This document shows positions 9,269 to 21,600 of a stretch of DNA of 64,000 nt, one piece after another. Within the stretch, counting starts at the first letter, position 1. Every line of letters begins with the position of its first letter. The stretch is taken from contig NZ_CP162139.1 of the NCBI RefSeq assembly GCF_040833985.1, forward strand, positions 806,001-870,000. Direction: 5' to 3'. The notes under the pieces were generated by a model, which saw nothing but the letters and a program-made list of their open reading frames with translations, searched no databases and was not told the origin of the DNA. The position numbers and the translations under genes are program-made. The stretch comes from Leptospira sp. WS4.C2 (lineage in GTDB: Bacteria; Spirochaetota; Leptospiria; Leptospirales; Leptospiraceae).

Positions 9269-10183
9269 ATGTCCAGGATCTTCACTCCGGAACTCTTTTT
9301 GGTGATTGCGGCCATTCTTTGGGGTGGAACCTTTGTGGTCATCAAACTTGCACTGGATTCGGTGCCTCCCTTTTTATTTTTAGCGGTTCGGTTTTGGCTC
9401 GCTGGTATCGTAACCTTACTCCTTTACCGAAAGACCTTATTTTCAAAAGCGAATCGAAGGTGGGACTACATTCTTCCAGCTTTCTTTGTTGCCTGTTCGG
9501 CACTTTTGGGTTATGCCTTCCAAACGATTGGCCTTGTTTATACCTCTGCGACACAATCTGGTTTTATGACCGGAGCCTATGTGGTTTTTGTTCCATTGTT
9601 ACAAATCATGATCGAACGGAAGTTGCCATCACTTCGCACTTGGGTTGCTGTTCTCATTGTTGTAGTGGGTTTGTTTTTGATTTCACAAAACGGAAAAACG
9701 TATGATGAAATCCTTCAGTCTACAGGTTTTGGATTAGGTGATGGACTGACACTGATTGGTGCTTTTTTCTTTGCAATCTACATCATACTCATCGATATTT
9801 TTAGCAAAAAAATCCCGGCACAAATCCTCGTTTCCTTTGAGATCCTACTCATCGCGATAGTTTCTACTACTTTGTTCCCGGTAGAATCAGTTTTTTTGAA
9901 CCAACCCATCTCCATCCAGTTCGATTTAAAATTTTGGATTGGAATTATTTATACTTCAATATTTGCAACGATAGTTACAACACAGATCCAAACTAGATAC
10001 CAGAAAGCAGTCCCTCCTGCAAGGGCCGGATTACTCTATAGTATGGAACCGGTGTTTTCTTTCTTCCTCGCATATTTGATATTAGGTGAAAGATTGGAAA
10101 TGGTGGGAGCCATCGGTTCCGCGCTTACCCTTTTCGGAATTGTTTTTTCAGAAATGGGTAAGTGGAATAAAAGAGAAGAATGA
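9269..10183 (+). CDS. EamA/DMT-family membrane permease
   Basis: 304 aa from ATG 9269, the normal length of ten-helix DMT carriers. It begins MSRIFTPELFLVIAAILWGGTFVVIKLAL, the usual WGGTF of EamA repeat 1. Other landmarks are TSATQSGFMTGAYVVFVPLLQ and, in repeat 2, PARAGLLYSMEPVFSFFLAYLILGERL. Longer in-frame starts from 9143 run over the divergent methyltransferase gene and are unlikely. Substrate unknown. It converges with the AI-2E-type gene, leaving a 56-base gap without a clear hairpin. Confidence 0.85.
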   Translation: MSRIFTPELFLVIAAILWGGTFVVIKLALDSVPPFLFLAVRFWLAGIVTLLLYRKTLFSKANRRWDYILPAFFVACSALLGYAFQTIGLVYTSATQSGFMTGAYVVFVPLLQIMIERKLPSLRTWVAVLIVVVGLFLISQNGKTYDEILQSTGFGLGDGLTLIGAFFFAIYIILIDIFSKKIPAQILVSFEILLIAIVSTTLFPVESVFLNQPISIQFDLKFWIGIIYTSIFATIVTTQIQTRYQKAVPPARAGLLYSMEPVFSFFLAYLILGERLEMVGAIGSALTLFGIVFSEMGKWNKREE

Positions 10184-10239
10184 AATTAGAAAAACATTCG
10201 TAATCTTTTTTAATCTATATCTTTTTTCACTGAGATAAA

Positions 10240-11298
10240 TTAAATGATTTGGTGTTCTTTCAGTGCGTGGTATAAAATCCCAATGGTAACTTTGAGGATA
10301 GATAATACGGGAATGGCGAGTAACATTCCAAAGATCCCAAAGAAATTTCCTCCTACAGCAATTCCAATCATAATCGCTAGCGGATGGAGAGAAACTGCGT
10401 TTGCAATCACTACAGGTTGTACTATGGCATTATCTACCAATTGAGCCACGATAACAACAGAAGCAATGGATCCGATGGAGGGTGACATTTCTGGGAAAAG
10501 AATAGAAAATAAAATCGGTGGGATTGCGCCTATCAGTGGACCTAAGTAAGGAATGGAATTGGCCACTCCCAAAAATACGCCAAACAGGATAAAAAACTTA
10601 ACTCCCACAATATAAAAACCAATGGATGCAACAATTGCCATGATCCCACATTGGATCACCAGACTTTTTAAGTAACTAGTGATCTGTTGGTTCATTCGAT
10701 AAAACACCATTAAAAACATTTCAAAAAAACGATTGGGGATAAAACTGATTACAGTTTTGTAAATCAAATGTGCATCCAATAACAAAAAGAAACTAATGAT
10801 GGGAATGATGATCATCCAACTGATAAAAGTTGGAATCATAACAACAAGACTACGTAAAAAATCTTCCAAATTGGTTGTTGCCATTTTGGCAACTTCTTCT
10901 GGGTTAATGATTTTTTTCCACAACTCTGGGTTTTGGGAAACAACGGGAAGTTTATTAAAATCTAATAATTGAAAGTCGGGATCTTCCATCTTAATAGACC
11001 ATTCTGAAACAATAGGCTGTGCTTTTTCAAAGAGATTGGGTAGATAAAAAGCTAGAAACCAATAGGCGACTGCAATCAAAACAGAGAAGATAATAATGGT
11101 TGTGATTGCCCTATGAACTCCTCTTGATTCAAAATAATCCACAATTCCATGAAAGATATAAAAATGGATTCCGGAAATCAGTAGAGGAATGGCTAAAAAT
11201 TTTACGCCTACAATTCCAATTAAAATGGTAAGCGCAATGAGGCCAAAAAAAGCACTTCGTAAAATAAGCGAGGACATACTGAACTCTTTTAGATTCAT
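10240..11298 (-). CDS. AI-2E-family (PerM/YdiK-type) membrane transporter
   Basis: 352 aa with the AI-2E pattern: hydrophobic helices at the N-terminus, an amphipathic middle (residues ~90-170), and a conserved core reading SIPYLGPLIGAIPPILFSIL and DNAIVQPVVIANAVSLHPLAIMIGIAVGGNFFGIFGMLLAIP. Members move small molecules or act as Na+/H+ antiporters; the substrate here is unknown. The start ATG overlaps the stop of the upstream cyclic-nucleotide-binding gene as ATGA, so translation is coupled. Confidence 0.85.
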   Translation of the reverse strand: MNLKEFSMSSLILRSAFFGLIALTILIGIVGVKFLAIPLLISGIHFYIFHGIVDYFESRGVHRAITTIIIFSVLIAVAYWFLAFYLPNLFEKAQPIVSEWSIKMEDPDFQLLDFNKLPVVSQNPELWKKIINPEEVAKMATTNLEDFLRSLVVMIPTFISWMIIIPIISFFLLLDAHLIYKTVISFIPNRFFEMFLMVFYRMNQQITSYLKSLVIQCGIMAIVASIGFYIVGVKFFILFGVFLGVANSIPYLGPLIGAIPPILFSILFPEMSPSIGSIASVVIVAQLVDNAIVQPVVIANAVSLHPLAIMIGIAVGGNFFGIFGMLLAIPVLSILKVTIGILYHALKEHQII

Positions 11299-11816
11299 TT
11301 GGTTTTATTTTTTCTACTTTTGAAGTAAGCCGCTTCTAATGTATCGTTCGTTTTGCGAAGTCTATCGGCAATGATGGATGCAAAACTAAGTAGTAGATCA
11401 TTTCCCACTCTTGGTTTAGTTTCCAAAAGGGTTTTTAATTCTGGCTGAAAGAATCCAAGCAAAATGGAATCCACAAGGGCAACCGCAGTGGCAGATCTTG
11501 GGAAATCTTGGAAGAGGGCCAGTTCACCAAAAAAAGCACCTTTTTCAAGTTCGGCGAGCTTTAAGGTAACTCCTTCTCTTTCTGAAAAAATTTCCACCTT
11601 ACCTTGTAAGATCAAATAAACACCGGTTCCGGCTTGGCCTTGGTAGAAGATGGTTTCCCCAGCATAATATTTACGTTTGTGAATCAGCCTTGCGACTTCA
11701 CGTAAAGTCCGGCGAGACATACCTTCGAAGATAGCAGTTTCGCGTAAAAAATGTGAAATCTCCGTAATCGGGTTTTCGTCGCGTTTGAGAATGGATTTCC
11801 AAAGGGGAAGTTGCAT
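11295..11816 (-). CDS. Cyclic-nucleotide-binding domain protein
   Basis: 173 aa with one cNMP-binding domain (residues ~25-150). It shows YYAGETIFYQGQAGTGVYLILQGKVEIF and the phosphate-binding cassette GAFFGELALFQDFPRSATAVAL, where FGELAL and RSATA are the conserved ligand contacts. There is no DNA-binding domain, so it is not a CRP-type activator; it more likely senses cAMP or cGMP for a partner protein. A good AGGAGAG site precedes the ATG. The ATGA overlap with the permease gene suggests a linked function. Confidence 0.82.
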   Translation of the reverse strand: MQLPLWKSILKRDENPITEISHFLRETAIFEGMSRRTLREVARLIHKRKYYAGETIFYQGQAGTGVYLILQGKVEIFSEREGVTLKLAELEKGAFFGELALFQDFPRSATAVALVDSILLGFFQPELKTLLETKPRVGNDLLLSFASIIADRLRKTNDTLEAAYFKSRKNKTK

Positions 11817-11875
11817 AGAGCCTCTCCTATATAAATCGGATAGACGGGGCCAAGAATTGATAAAACTTGATCTGT

Positions 11876-12568
11876 ATGGGCCAAGCTTTTTACGTTGCAG
11901 GAACCGGAACGGACATTGGGAAAACTTTTTTTTCGAGTCTATTTATGGCTAAGTACGCAGAAAGTTATGGCTTTCGTTATTGGAAACCGATTCAAACTGG
12001 TCTTTCTGGAATGAGTGATACAGAATTAGTTCAGAAAACAGTGGATTTGTCAGATTCGCACTTTTTAAAACCAGTTTACGAATTTTTAACTCCCGCAAGT
12101 CCACATTATGCCTCCAAACAGGAAGGGAAAATATTAGATCCCAAATCCCTGCTTAGTCTTGTTACCAAAGAAAGAAAAACAAATACATTGATCGAAGGGG
12201 CAGGTGGGGTTTTTGTTCCTTGGACAGAGGATTACCTGGCCATCAAAGGAATCCAAGAATCCAACTTACCTGTGGTTGTGGTTGGATCCACAGAACTTGG
12301 AACCATCAATCATACACTCCTCACATTAGATGTACTGACAGCACGTTTTATTCCCGTCCTTGGCTTTTATTTAGTTGGACCAAACAGCCTATTACAAACT
12401 GATAATGCGGAAACCATCCAAAGGTTAGGTGGTGCGCCTTGTTTGGGGATGACCAACTTTCCGGAACAAAAATTATCACCGAGTGCGTTTATATCCTTTG
12501 CTAATAAACATTTTGATACAGATCGAAATGTCATCGATACTCTGCTCAATCCCGAAGATGAAATTTAA
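11876..12568 (+). CDS. bioD: Dethiobiotin synthetase
   Basis: BioD makes dethiobiotin from 7,8-diaminopelargonate, CO2 and ATP. The P-loop is at the N-terminus (GQAFYVAGTGTDIGKTFFSS); EGAGGVFVPW and VVGSTELGTINHTLLT follow, all typical. ATG 11876 gives 230 aa; the in-frame TTG at 11867 adds three residues without benefit. It heads the bioD-bioA-bioB run and overlaps bioA by 11 bases. It is divergent from the cyclic-nucleotide-binding gene, with 59 bases between. Confidence 0.94.
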   Translation: MGQAFYVAGTGTDIGKTFFSSLFMAKYAESYGFRYWKPIQTGLSGMSDTELVQKTVDLSDSHFLKPVYEFLTPASPHYASKQEGKILDPKSLLSLVTKERKTNTLIEGAGGVFVPWTEDYLAIKGIQESNLPVVVVGSTELGTINHTLLTLDVLTARFIPVLGFYLVGPNSLLQTDNAETIQRLGGAPCLGMTNFPEQKLSPSAFISFANKHFDTDRNVIDTLLNPEDEI

Positions 12569-13880
12569 TCCGATCCAAACAAAAACATGGGTTCCTCTAA
12601 CCATCCAAGATGAAGGGGAGACTTTACTGAATATTGTTAAAGCGGAGGCTGAGTTTGTTACTGACTCAGAAGGAAATACTTGGATTGATGCAATCAGTAG
12701 TTGGTGGACTATGATTTTTGGCCATCGTCATCCTAAGTTAGTTGCTGCCTTAAAAACTCAAATTGCAGAACTGGATCATATTATGCTTGCAGGTCATATC
12801 CATCCAGCAGCAGAATCTTTATCTAAATCTTTATTGGAACTGACAAACTTCGATTTTCATAAAGTTTTTTATTCGGATAACGGATCGAATGCGGTTGAAA
12901 TTGCTTTGAAACTTGCGATCCAATACTACCAAAACCATCCAGACCTCATACCTAGGTCAGAATTTCTTGTTTTTTCCAATTCCTATCATGGGGATAGCAT
13001 TGGTGCTATGAACGTTTCTGGAAAAAATTACTTCAATCGAATCTTTTCTGATCTCAGATTTCCTACCCAAGAATTTCCCGCTCCTAATTGTATGAATTGT
13101 CCTTGGGGAAAGGCAGCAAATACTTGTTTTACGGAATGTTTGGATGACTTAGAATTAGAAATCAAACAAAAAGATTATGTGGGAATTGTGATTGAACCTT
13201 TGGTTTTTGGTGCCAATGGAATGTTATTTTATGATAAAAAGGTCTTAGTAAAACTAAGAGAGTTGGCAACAAAAACTCATACCCTTCTTATTTTCGATGA
13301 AGTCTTTACAGGAATGGGAAGGCTTGGTGAGATGTTTGCTTACCAAAAGGCGGAAATAAAACCGGATCTTCTTGTGATAGCTAAAGGCCTTACCGGAGGA
13401 ATGTTACCTCTTGGTGCCACACTTGTCTCGGAATTCATTTACAAACAATTTTTATCCAAAGATCCGTATCGTGCTTTTTTTCATGCTCATACCATGACGG
13501 GAAATCCACTTGCATGTAGCGTCGGTTATGCGTCTGTGAAACTTTTACAAGAGATGGGACTTGACCAAGTCAAAAAACTGGAAGAAGGTTTACAAAAGCG
13601 AGTAGAACCCTTCCAAAAAACCTTGGGAAAACGAATTGAAAATGTGCGAGTCATGGGAGGAATCTTTGCCTTCGAATATAAGGAAACGATTGCTGAAGAC
13701 GAATATTTAAACCCGATCGGAAAACAGATTCGTGAAAAAATGAAAGAATTCCGCGTTCTCCTTCGACCCCTTGGTCGAACCATCTATATCACTCCTCCCT
13801 ATACCATTTCAGAGAAGTCTCTAGACCAAATTTTTTTGGCATTGGAACAAACTCTTCTTAGTTTTCCTGAATCAGATTGA
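12558..13880 (+). CDS. bioA: Adenosylmethionine-8-amino-7-oxononanoate aminotransferase
   Basis: BioA converts KAPA to DAPA using SAM as amino donor and PLP as cofactor. ATG 12558 gives 440 aa beginning MKFNPIQTKTWVPLT; the longer frame from 12483 only reads back into bioD. Motifs: AISSWWTMIFGHRHP (BioA-specific WW), SDNGSNAVEIALK, YHGDSIGAMNVSG, LIFDEVFTGMGRLG, and LLVIAKGLTGGMLPLGAT with the PLP Lys in AKGLTGG. A Cys cluster (NCMNCPWGKAANTCFTEC) is inserted near residue 180. It overlaps bioD by 11 bases. Confidence 0.94.
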   Translation: MKFNPIQTKTWVPLTIQDEGETLLNIVKAEAEFVTDSEGNTWIDAISSWWTMIFGHRHPKLVAALKTQIAELDHIMLAGHIHPAAESLSKSLLELTNFDFHKVFYSDNGSNAVEIALKLAIQYYQNHPDLIPRSEFLVFSNSYHGDSIGAMNVSGKNYFNRIFSDLRFPTQEFPAPNCMNCPWGKAANTCFTECLDDLELEIKQKDYVGIVIEPLVFGANGMLFYDKKVLVKLRELATKTHTLLIFDEVFTGMGRLGEMFAYQKAEIKPDLLVIAKGLTGGMLPLGATLVSEFIYKQFLSKDPYRAFFHAHTMTGNPLACSVGYASVKLLQEMGLDQVKKLEEGLQKRVEPFQKTLGKRIENVRVMGGIFAFEYKETIAEDEYLNPIGKQIREKMKEFRVLLRPLGRTIYITPPYTISEKSLDQIFLALEQTLLSFPESD

Positions 13881-13890
13881 GACTAAATAT

Positions 13891-13939
13891 ACGAAGAGAT
13901 TTTCTTCGTTTACACAGGTTCCGGCAGCCCGAAACCTGT
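13891..13939 (+). promoter_or_regulatory. Two tandem hairpins between bioA and bioB
   Basis: Hairpin 1: ACGAAGA (13891-13897), a 5-base loop, TCTTCGT (13903-13909). Hairpin 2: ACAGGTT (13914-13920), a 12-base loop, AACCTGT (13933-13939). The second ends four bases before the bioB ATG, and no clear Shine-Dalgarno sequence lies outside it; the only AGG is in its left arm. Either a translation-control structure or a protein-binding dyad would fit. Confidence 0.5.
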
Positions 13940-13943
13940 TCTC

Positions 13944-14999
13944 ATGATTGCAGAAGTCCAAGAAAAAACATTATCTTCAGCTCCATCCTTAATTACGGAA
14001 GCGGAAGCCCTGGAAATCCTAGAAGGAAAAACTCACTTGCTGTCGGTTGTCGCTCGGGCAGCGGAAGAACGAAATCGTTATTATACCAATCGTGTTCGCA
14101 TTCATATATTAGATAATATCAAAAATGGTTACTGCCCTGAAGATTGTGGCTACTGTGCCCAAAGAAAGGGAGGGGATTCAGGAATCCAAGAGTATTCTTT
14201 GAAGTCACCCGAAGAGATTTGGGAAGATGCGAAACGTGCGAAAGACAACGGTGCCTACCGATTTTGTATGGTCACCTCGGGTCGAGGTCCCACTGACAAA
14301 GCTGTGGATAAACTGGCAGAGACCATCTCCAAAATCAATGGGGAATTGGGGATGAAGGTTTGTTTGTCTGCAGGAATTTTGGACGCAAAAAAAGCAAGAG
14401 TGCTGAAAGATGCGGGTCTTGACAGGTACAATCATAACCTCAATACATCTGAATCCAAATACAATGAAATCTGTTCTACACATACTTTTAAAGACCGACT
14501 AACAACCTTAGAGGCGGCAAAAGAAGCTGATATTGGACTTTGTTCTGGAATCATTGTGGGAATGGGCGAAGAACTGAAAGATCTCGTGCAAGTCGCATTT
14601 GAACTCAAACGACTTGGTGTGATTTCGATTCCTGTTAATTTTTTTATTCCGATCAAAGGCCATGCCATTCAGAAGTCATCACTCACTCCAGAATTTTGTA
14701 TTCGAGTGTTGTCGGTTTTCCGTTTGGTGAATCCAGATTCAGAAATTCGTATCGGTGCAGGACGAGAAGGTCACTTGGGTTCTTTACAATCCATGGCACT
14801 TTTTGTAGCCAATTCATTGTTTGCTGAAGGATACTTAAACGTAAAAGGAAGCGAAATGGTTCAAACAATGAACTTGATTCGGGATTGTTCTATGGTCCCA
14901 GAATTTACAGAAGGTGTTCCAGAAGGATGGGATGAGTACGAATCACAATTCCTTTACGACGAGAAAAATTTTCCAGAACTCTATAAACATAAAAAGTAG
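13944..14999 (+). CDS. bioB: Biotin synthase (radical SAM)
   Basis: BioB inserts sulfur into dethiobiotin. The radical-SAM cluster motif is [13 protein letters not shown] (CxxxCxxC). Further BioB blocks are [55 protein letters not shown] and [12 protein letters not shown]; the conserved Cys and Arg residues for the [2Fe-2S] cluster are present. 351 aa, near the usual length. It is 63 bases after bioA, behind two hairpins. bioF is not in the window, so an earlier pathway step is encoded elsewhere. Confidence 0.95.
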   Translation: MIAEVQEKTLSSAPSLITEAEALEILEGKTHLLSVVARAAEERNRYYTNRVRIHILDNIKNGYCPEDCGYCAQRKGGDSGIQEYSLKSPEEIWEDAKRAKDNGAYRFCMVTSGRGPTDKAVDKLAETISKINGELGMKVCLSAGILDAKKARVLKDAGLDRYNHNLNTSESKYNEICSTHTFKDRLTTLEAAKEADIGLCSGIIVGMGEELKDLVQVAFELKRLGVISIPVNFFIPIKGHAIQKSSLTPEFCIRVLSVFRLVNPDSEIRIGAGREGHLGSLQSMALFVANSLFAEGYLNVKGSEMVQTMNLIRDCSMVPEFTEGVPEGWDEYESQFLYDEKNFPELYKHKK

Positions 15000-15058
15000 T
15001 TTGCCTTTTTTACTTCTGGCGGTATCATGCTCCTACTTTACCGCCTCTAGTGAGAAAC

Positions 15059-16606
15059 ATGCGAAAACCGTCTTTACCATTTCGAAAGCAGATGAGTTAT
15101 GCGATCGGCCAATTGGGTTGGTCCACTCTCATCAATATCATTGGTCTCCATCAAGTTTATTTTTATCTTCCTCCTGCACCAAAACCGGGTCAGGATTGTT
15201 TTCCTGATCTCATTGAAAAAATGGCCTTTTGGGGTCTTTCTACGATTGGGGTCGTGGCGGCTGTCGGTCGTTTGTGGGACGCTTTTACTGATCCAATCAT
15301 TGCCAATTCCTCAGACAGGTTTTCTTCTCGGTTTGGCCGGCGTATCCCTTTTCTTTTTCTTGGTGGGGTGCCTGCAGCCGTCTTTTGTTGGTTAATTTTT
15401 GTCCCTCCTCATCACTCTATCTCGTCAACAAACCTTGTTTGGATGACAGGCTGTATGTTGTTTTTTTACCTATTTTTAACAGTCTATGTCACTCCCTTCT
15501 TTGCTCTCATTCCAGAGCTCGGACATACTCCGGAAGAACGTTTGAATCTTTCTACTTATATCTCCGTTACCTATGCTTTGGGAATCATTGTGGCATCCAC
15601 GGAACCGATGATAGCCAATGTTTTGAAATCTAACTTTATTTTTGATGCGGACCTTTCCGTTCAGACCTTAGTCTCTCGTCAATATGCTTTAGGAATTCTC
15701 TGTGTGTTTGCGGCCATTTGTATGTATTTCCCGGTTTTTTCTATCCATGAAAAAACCTATTGTGAGTCAGAAGCATCGAGTGTTCCCTTTAGAGAAGCTA
15801 TCTTACTTACATTCAAAAATAAGAATTTTCTATACTTTGCTTTATCCGATCTTTGTTATTTCCTCGCCCTTACCATACTGACAACAGGGATCTCTTATTA
15901 TGTGACCGTTCTATTGGAATTGGAACGAGAATTTGTAACGCAGCTACTCACTGTGATGTTACTGGTTTCTTTTGCCTTTTATCCTGTGGTTAACTGGATC
16001 GCAAGAAAGATAGGTAAGAAAAAAACAGTTTTATTTGGATTCTATGTCTTTTTGGCCTTGTTTCTTTCTATATATTTTATCGGAAAAGATGAATTGCCAT
16101 TGCCACCGTATATTCAAGGTTATTTGATCGTTGCAGTGGCAGCCATTCCGATTGCAATTCTTGGTATTTTGCCAAATGCTATCTTAGCAGATATAGCTGA
16201 ACTTGATTCGTTAAAAACAGGTTCTAAACGGGAAGGATTGTTTTATGCCGGTAGAACCTTTATGCAAAAGTTGGGGCAAACACTGGCGGTTCTTATCTTT
16301 AGTACTGTCATTCTTTTGGGGCTTGATCGTGAAACAAAGAAAAACGTGTCGCCTTCTGTAACTGGAATCATTGCTCCTTCTGTGTCCGAACCGAAGTCTG
16401 AATCAGAAAAAAATCTAAAGGGAGAGAGAAAAATAAGTATGGAATCTACCATTTGTAAAGTCGAAGAAGTAGAAGCGGGAGGGGAGCTGGGAGTTCGCCT
16501 GACTGGTCCTCTAGCCTCTGCATTCTGTCTACTCGCCATCTTTCTCTTTGGAAAATACAAAGAAGATGAAACTTTAGAAGAGATTGCAAAGATACGTGGA
16601 AATTAA
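15059..16606 (+). CDS. GPH-type (MelB-like) MFS permease
   Basis: 515 aa from ATG 15059 (the GTG at 15050 adds three residues). Twelve hydrophobic segments. The glycoside-pentoside-hexuronide signature is VGRLWDAFTDPIIANSSDRFSSRFGRRIPF, with the Asp pair used for cation-coupled transport in MelB. A second signature is LPNAILADIAELDSLKTGSKREGLFYA. A ~65-residue hydrophilic insert rich in Ser, Glu and Lys lies before the last helix. The substrate may be a sugar or another solute. It follows bioB by 59 bases. Confidence 0.85.
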   Translation: MRKPSLPFRKQMSYAIGQLGWSTLINIIGLHQVYFYLPPAPKPGQDCFPDLIEKMAFWGLSTIGVVAAVGRLWDAFTDPIIANSSDRFSSRFGRRIPFLFLGGVPAAVFCWLIFVPPHHSISSTNLVWMTGCMLFFYLFLTVYVTPFFALIPELGHTPEERLNLSTYISVTYALGIIVASTEPMIANVLKSNFIFDADLSVQTLVSRQYALGILCVFAAICMYFPVFSIHEKTYCESEASSVPFREAILLTFKNKNFLYFALSDLCYFLALTILTTGISYYVTVLLELEREFVTQLLTVMLLVSFAFYPVVNWIARKIGKKKTVLFGFYVFLALFLSIYFIGKDELPLPPYIQGYLIVAVAAIPIAILGILPNAILADIAELDSLKTGSKREGLFYAGRTFMQKLGQTLAVLIFSTVILLGLDRETKKNVSPSVTGIIAPSVSEPKSESEKNLKGERKISMESTICKVEEVEAGGELGVRLTGPLASAFCLLAIFLFGKYKEDETLEEIAKIRGN

Positions 16607-16630
16607 ATCCTGGTTTTTGGAGCTATTCAG

Positions 16631-16810
16631 ATGAGATATCGCATTGAGACAACCAAGTTAAAGAACGGGTATATCGAAGCCAAACTCATCGAGACAACCA
16701 CAAATAACCCGATCGAGTTTCGGATTTGTGACACGGAAGAATATGCGCAGGCCCAAATCAAAGATTGGCAAAAGCGCTTCCGAATGAATGAACCGCAAGA
16801 ACAGGAATAA
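16631..16810 (+). CDS. 59-aa conserved-looking hypothetical protein
   Basis: ATG 16631 to TAA 16808-16810, beginning MRYRIETTKLKNGYIEAKL and ending in NEPQEQE. A GGAG lies eight bases before the ATG, a good ribosome-binding site. It is charged, with a single Cys and no membrane segment. It sits 24 bases after the permease and overlaps the start of the next gene by 23 bases, so it fills a gap in an otherwise continuous operon. Function unknown. Confidence 0.6.
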   Translation: MRYRIETTKLKNGYIEAKLIETTTNNPIEFRICDTEEYAQAQIKDWQKRFRMNEPQEQE

Positions 16811-17555
16811 ATTCTTCCTCCGATGGGGCATGGTTTTTGCCCTGGTTTTGAGTGTAATCGACTGTAGATCTTCCTCAAAACGTGATTATTTCGATACCAA
16901 TTTTCAATGTTTTGCAGAGCCAGGATGGCGAGATGACTCTAACTTTAAAAAGTATATAGAGAAAGCTTGGCTCCCCACACGGCTGTTATACGCAGAAGAT
17001 AATTTAAAAATCAAAAAGACGAATATTGTTTTTGCTGGTGATAGTTTAGTACATTTATTTTTGCCGGATCTTATGGCCAAAGAATTTCCCGGTCAATCGG
17101 TCACCAATCGTGGGATTGGAGGGGATATGACAGAAACTCTCCTCTCTCGAATCGATGAAGACGTCCTTGTGTTACATCCAGAAAAGATCGTCATCGAAAT
17201 TGGTGGAAATGATTTTATCCAAGGTAAGTGTTTGAGTTTGGTTCAAAATAACTTACTTTCCATCGTTCAAAAAATCCATTCTAAAAATAGAAATACAAAG
17301 ATCTTTCTCATTGCGGTTCCTCCCACAAGAGTGAAAGAACTGAATCAAATTGTTCCTGTGTTCAATTTGTTTTTGAATCAAGTAGCAAGGACTACAACAA
17401 ACGTGGAATACATTGAAGTTTGGGATAGTATGAGAAAAATTGATTCGCCCACTCTTCGTGAAGAATTCATTCGCCCCAATGGGGACAGTCTCCATTTTAA
17501 TGAAAAAGGATATGAACTTTGGGGTAAAAAACTAAGACCCTATCTGCAAAAGTAA
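16788..17555 (+). CDS. SGNH/GDSL-hydrolase lipoprotein
   Basis: 255 aa. A basic N-terminus and hydrophobic stretch end in LSVIDC, a spirochaete-type lipobox, so a lipoprotein is likely. All SGNH blocks are present: IVFAGDSLVH (Ser), GIGGDMTETLLSR (Gly), VIEIGGNDF (Asn), and DSLHFNEKGYELW (Asp, His). The expected activity is esterase, lipase or acyl hydrolase at the envelope; the substrate is unknown. A second start at 16830 (MVFALVL) is possible but would shorten the signal. It is followed by serB two bases later. Confidence 0.8.
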   Translation: MNRKNRNKFFLRWGMVFALVLSVIDCRSSSKRDYFDTNFQCFAEPGWRDDSNFKKYIEKAWLPTRLLYAEDNLKIKKTNIVFAGDSLVHLFLPDLMAKEFPGQSVTNRGIGGDMTETLLSRIDEDVLVLHPEKIVIEIGGNDFIQGKCLSLVQNNLLSIVQKIHSKNRNTKIFLIAVPPTRVKELNQIVPVFNLFLNQVARTTTNVEYIEVWDSMRKIDSPTLREEFIRPNGDSLHFNEKGYELWGKKLRPYLQK

Positions 17556-18436
17556 AAATGAATTCACTGCTTTTAATTTCTCGTTCTCCTATTTCCGATA
17601 CTCTTCTTTCCGAAACCTTTCCTAATCTAAAGTCAGATATTACAAATTCATCGACCGAGAAAACTTTTGAACTCAAAGATTCCCATTCCCAAATCATTCG
17701 TACAGACAGATTTGGGTTACACTGTGTTCGGATCGTTCAAGAGGAATCGTTAACGAGAGACCAAGTTGTTACAATCCGAAATCAGTTGGCAGAACACCAA
17801 ATCGACTTTTTATCTTTAGGTTCTTTGTTACCTAAAAAGAAAGAGTCTCTTTTTGTATTTGATATGGATTCCACTGTCATCAAAGAAGAGGTCATTGATG
17901 AGTTGGCAAGAAAACATGGGGTGTATGAGGCAGTAGCCACTGTTACCAAACAAGCTATGGAAGGCGGAATGGGATTTGATGAAGCCCTCCGATTACGAGT
18001 GAAACATTTAGCGGGACTTTCTAAAGAGAGTTTCAGAGAAGTATACGATCTGTTAACTTTAAATGAGGGAATGGAAAAAGTGTTTCAATTTGTTTCCGCA
18101 AATGGATCGAAGTTGGGAATCCTCAGCGGTGGTTTTACTCCTGTATTACAATTATTTTCAGAAAAGTACCCCGTGAATTTTTATAGAGCCAATGGATTGG
18201 AAGAGGTGGATGGAAACTTCACTGGTTCTATTTTGGGTGAGATCATCAATCGTGAAAAAAAAGAATTCTATCTAAAACAATATGCAAATGATCTTTCGAT
18301 TCCCCTAGAACAAGTGGTGGCTGTGGGGGATGGGGCCAATGATGCTTTGATGTTAAATGCTGCAGGAATCGGAATTGGAATTCACGCCAAACAAGGATTA
18401 AAAGATCAAATCACTAATTGGATCGATTTTACCGAT

Positions 18437-20951
<2,515 letters not shown>

Positions 20952-20968
<17 letters not shown>

Positions 20969-21584
20969 TTTGTACCAGTGTTTTTATCTTATTTGGATCT
21001 TTTTTCCCATTGGTTTCCACTCCACTTGCTACATCAATTCCATAAGGATGAACTGTCTCTAAAGCAGTTTTTACATTATCAGGAGTGATTCCGCCAGCGA
21101 GTAAAAAAGATCGTTTTACGGATGTTATATGTTCCCATGGAAAACTATGCCCAGACCCACCACCCAAATCTTTATGGTAACTGTCTAAAATCACTAAATC
21201 CGATTTTGGTTCTAAGTCCTCGTCAGACATTACCTTCTCTTGGATCCGAATGGCAGGAAGGAGTGATTTTTTTTCCGTTAAGTTGTCCCATAGTTCTTTT
21301 GTGAGAAATTTGTCGCCACGAATCAGTTGCACCAGGTCTGGTTGGAAATCTCTGTTTAAGTTTTGGATTTCGGAAATAGAATTTTCAAAGAATAGAAATA
21401 CAAGTTTGGGAAATCCGGGTCTTTTCCTTAATTGAAGTAAGGATTCAGCGGTTTCTTGCGTGATACAACGTGGGGAGCGGGGTGAGAAGTTGAGACCGAC
21501 AAAATCAACCTGGAGGTCTACACAGAGTTCTAGTGTAGCCAGGTCTTTGATTCCGCAGATTTTAATTTTGTATCCGGTTCCCAT
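20952..21584 (-). CDS. trpF: Phosphoribosylanthranilate isomerase
   Basis: TrpF carries out the third step from chorismate to tryptophan. A TIM barrel of 210 aa with KIKICGIKDL (catalytic Cys), FVGLNFSPRSPRCI, DLVQL, LVILDS, FLLAGGITPDNV and GIDVASGVETNGKKDPNKI; all the phosphate-binding loops are present. It follows the tetR gene by 16 bases and overlaps mutS by 17 bases. No other trp genes are nearby. Confidence 0.92.
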
Positions 21585-21600
21585 CGAGAACCAGATTGAT

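Noticed and set aside
9139..9705. Plus-strand open frame of 188 codons
   Set aside because: Out of frame with the DMT permease at 9269 and rich in Cys, Trp and Ser, as shadow frames are.
13914..13939. BirA-type biotin operator
   Set aside because: BirA sites have AACC on the left and GGTT on the right; this dyad has the reverse order and shorter spacing.
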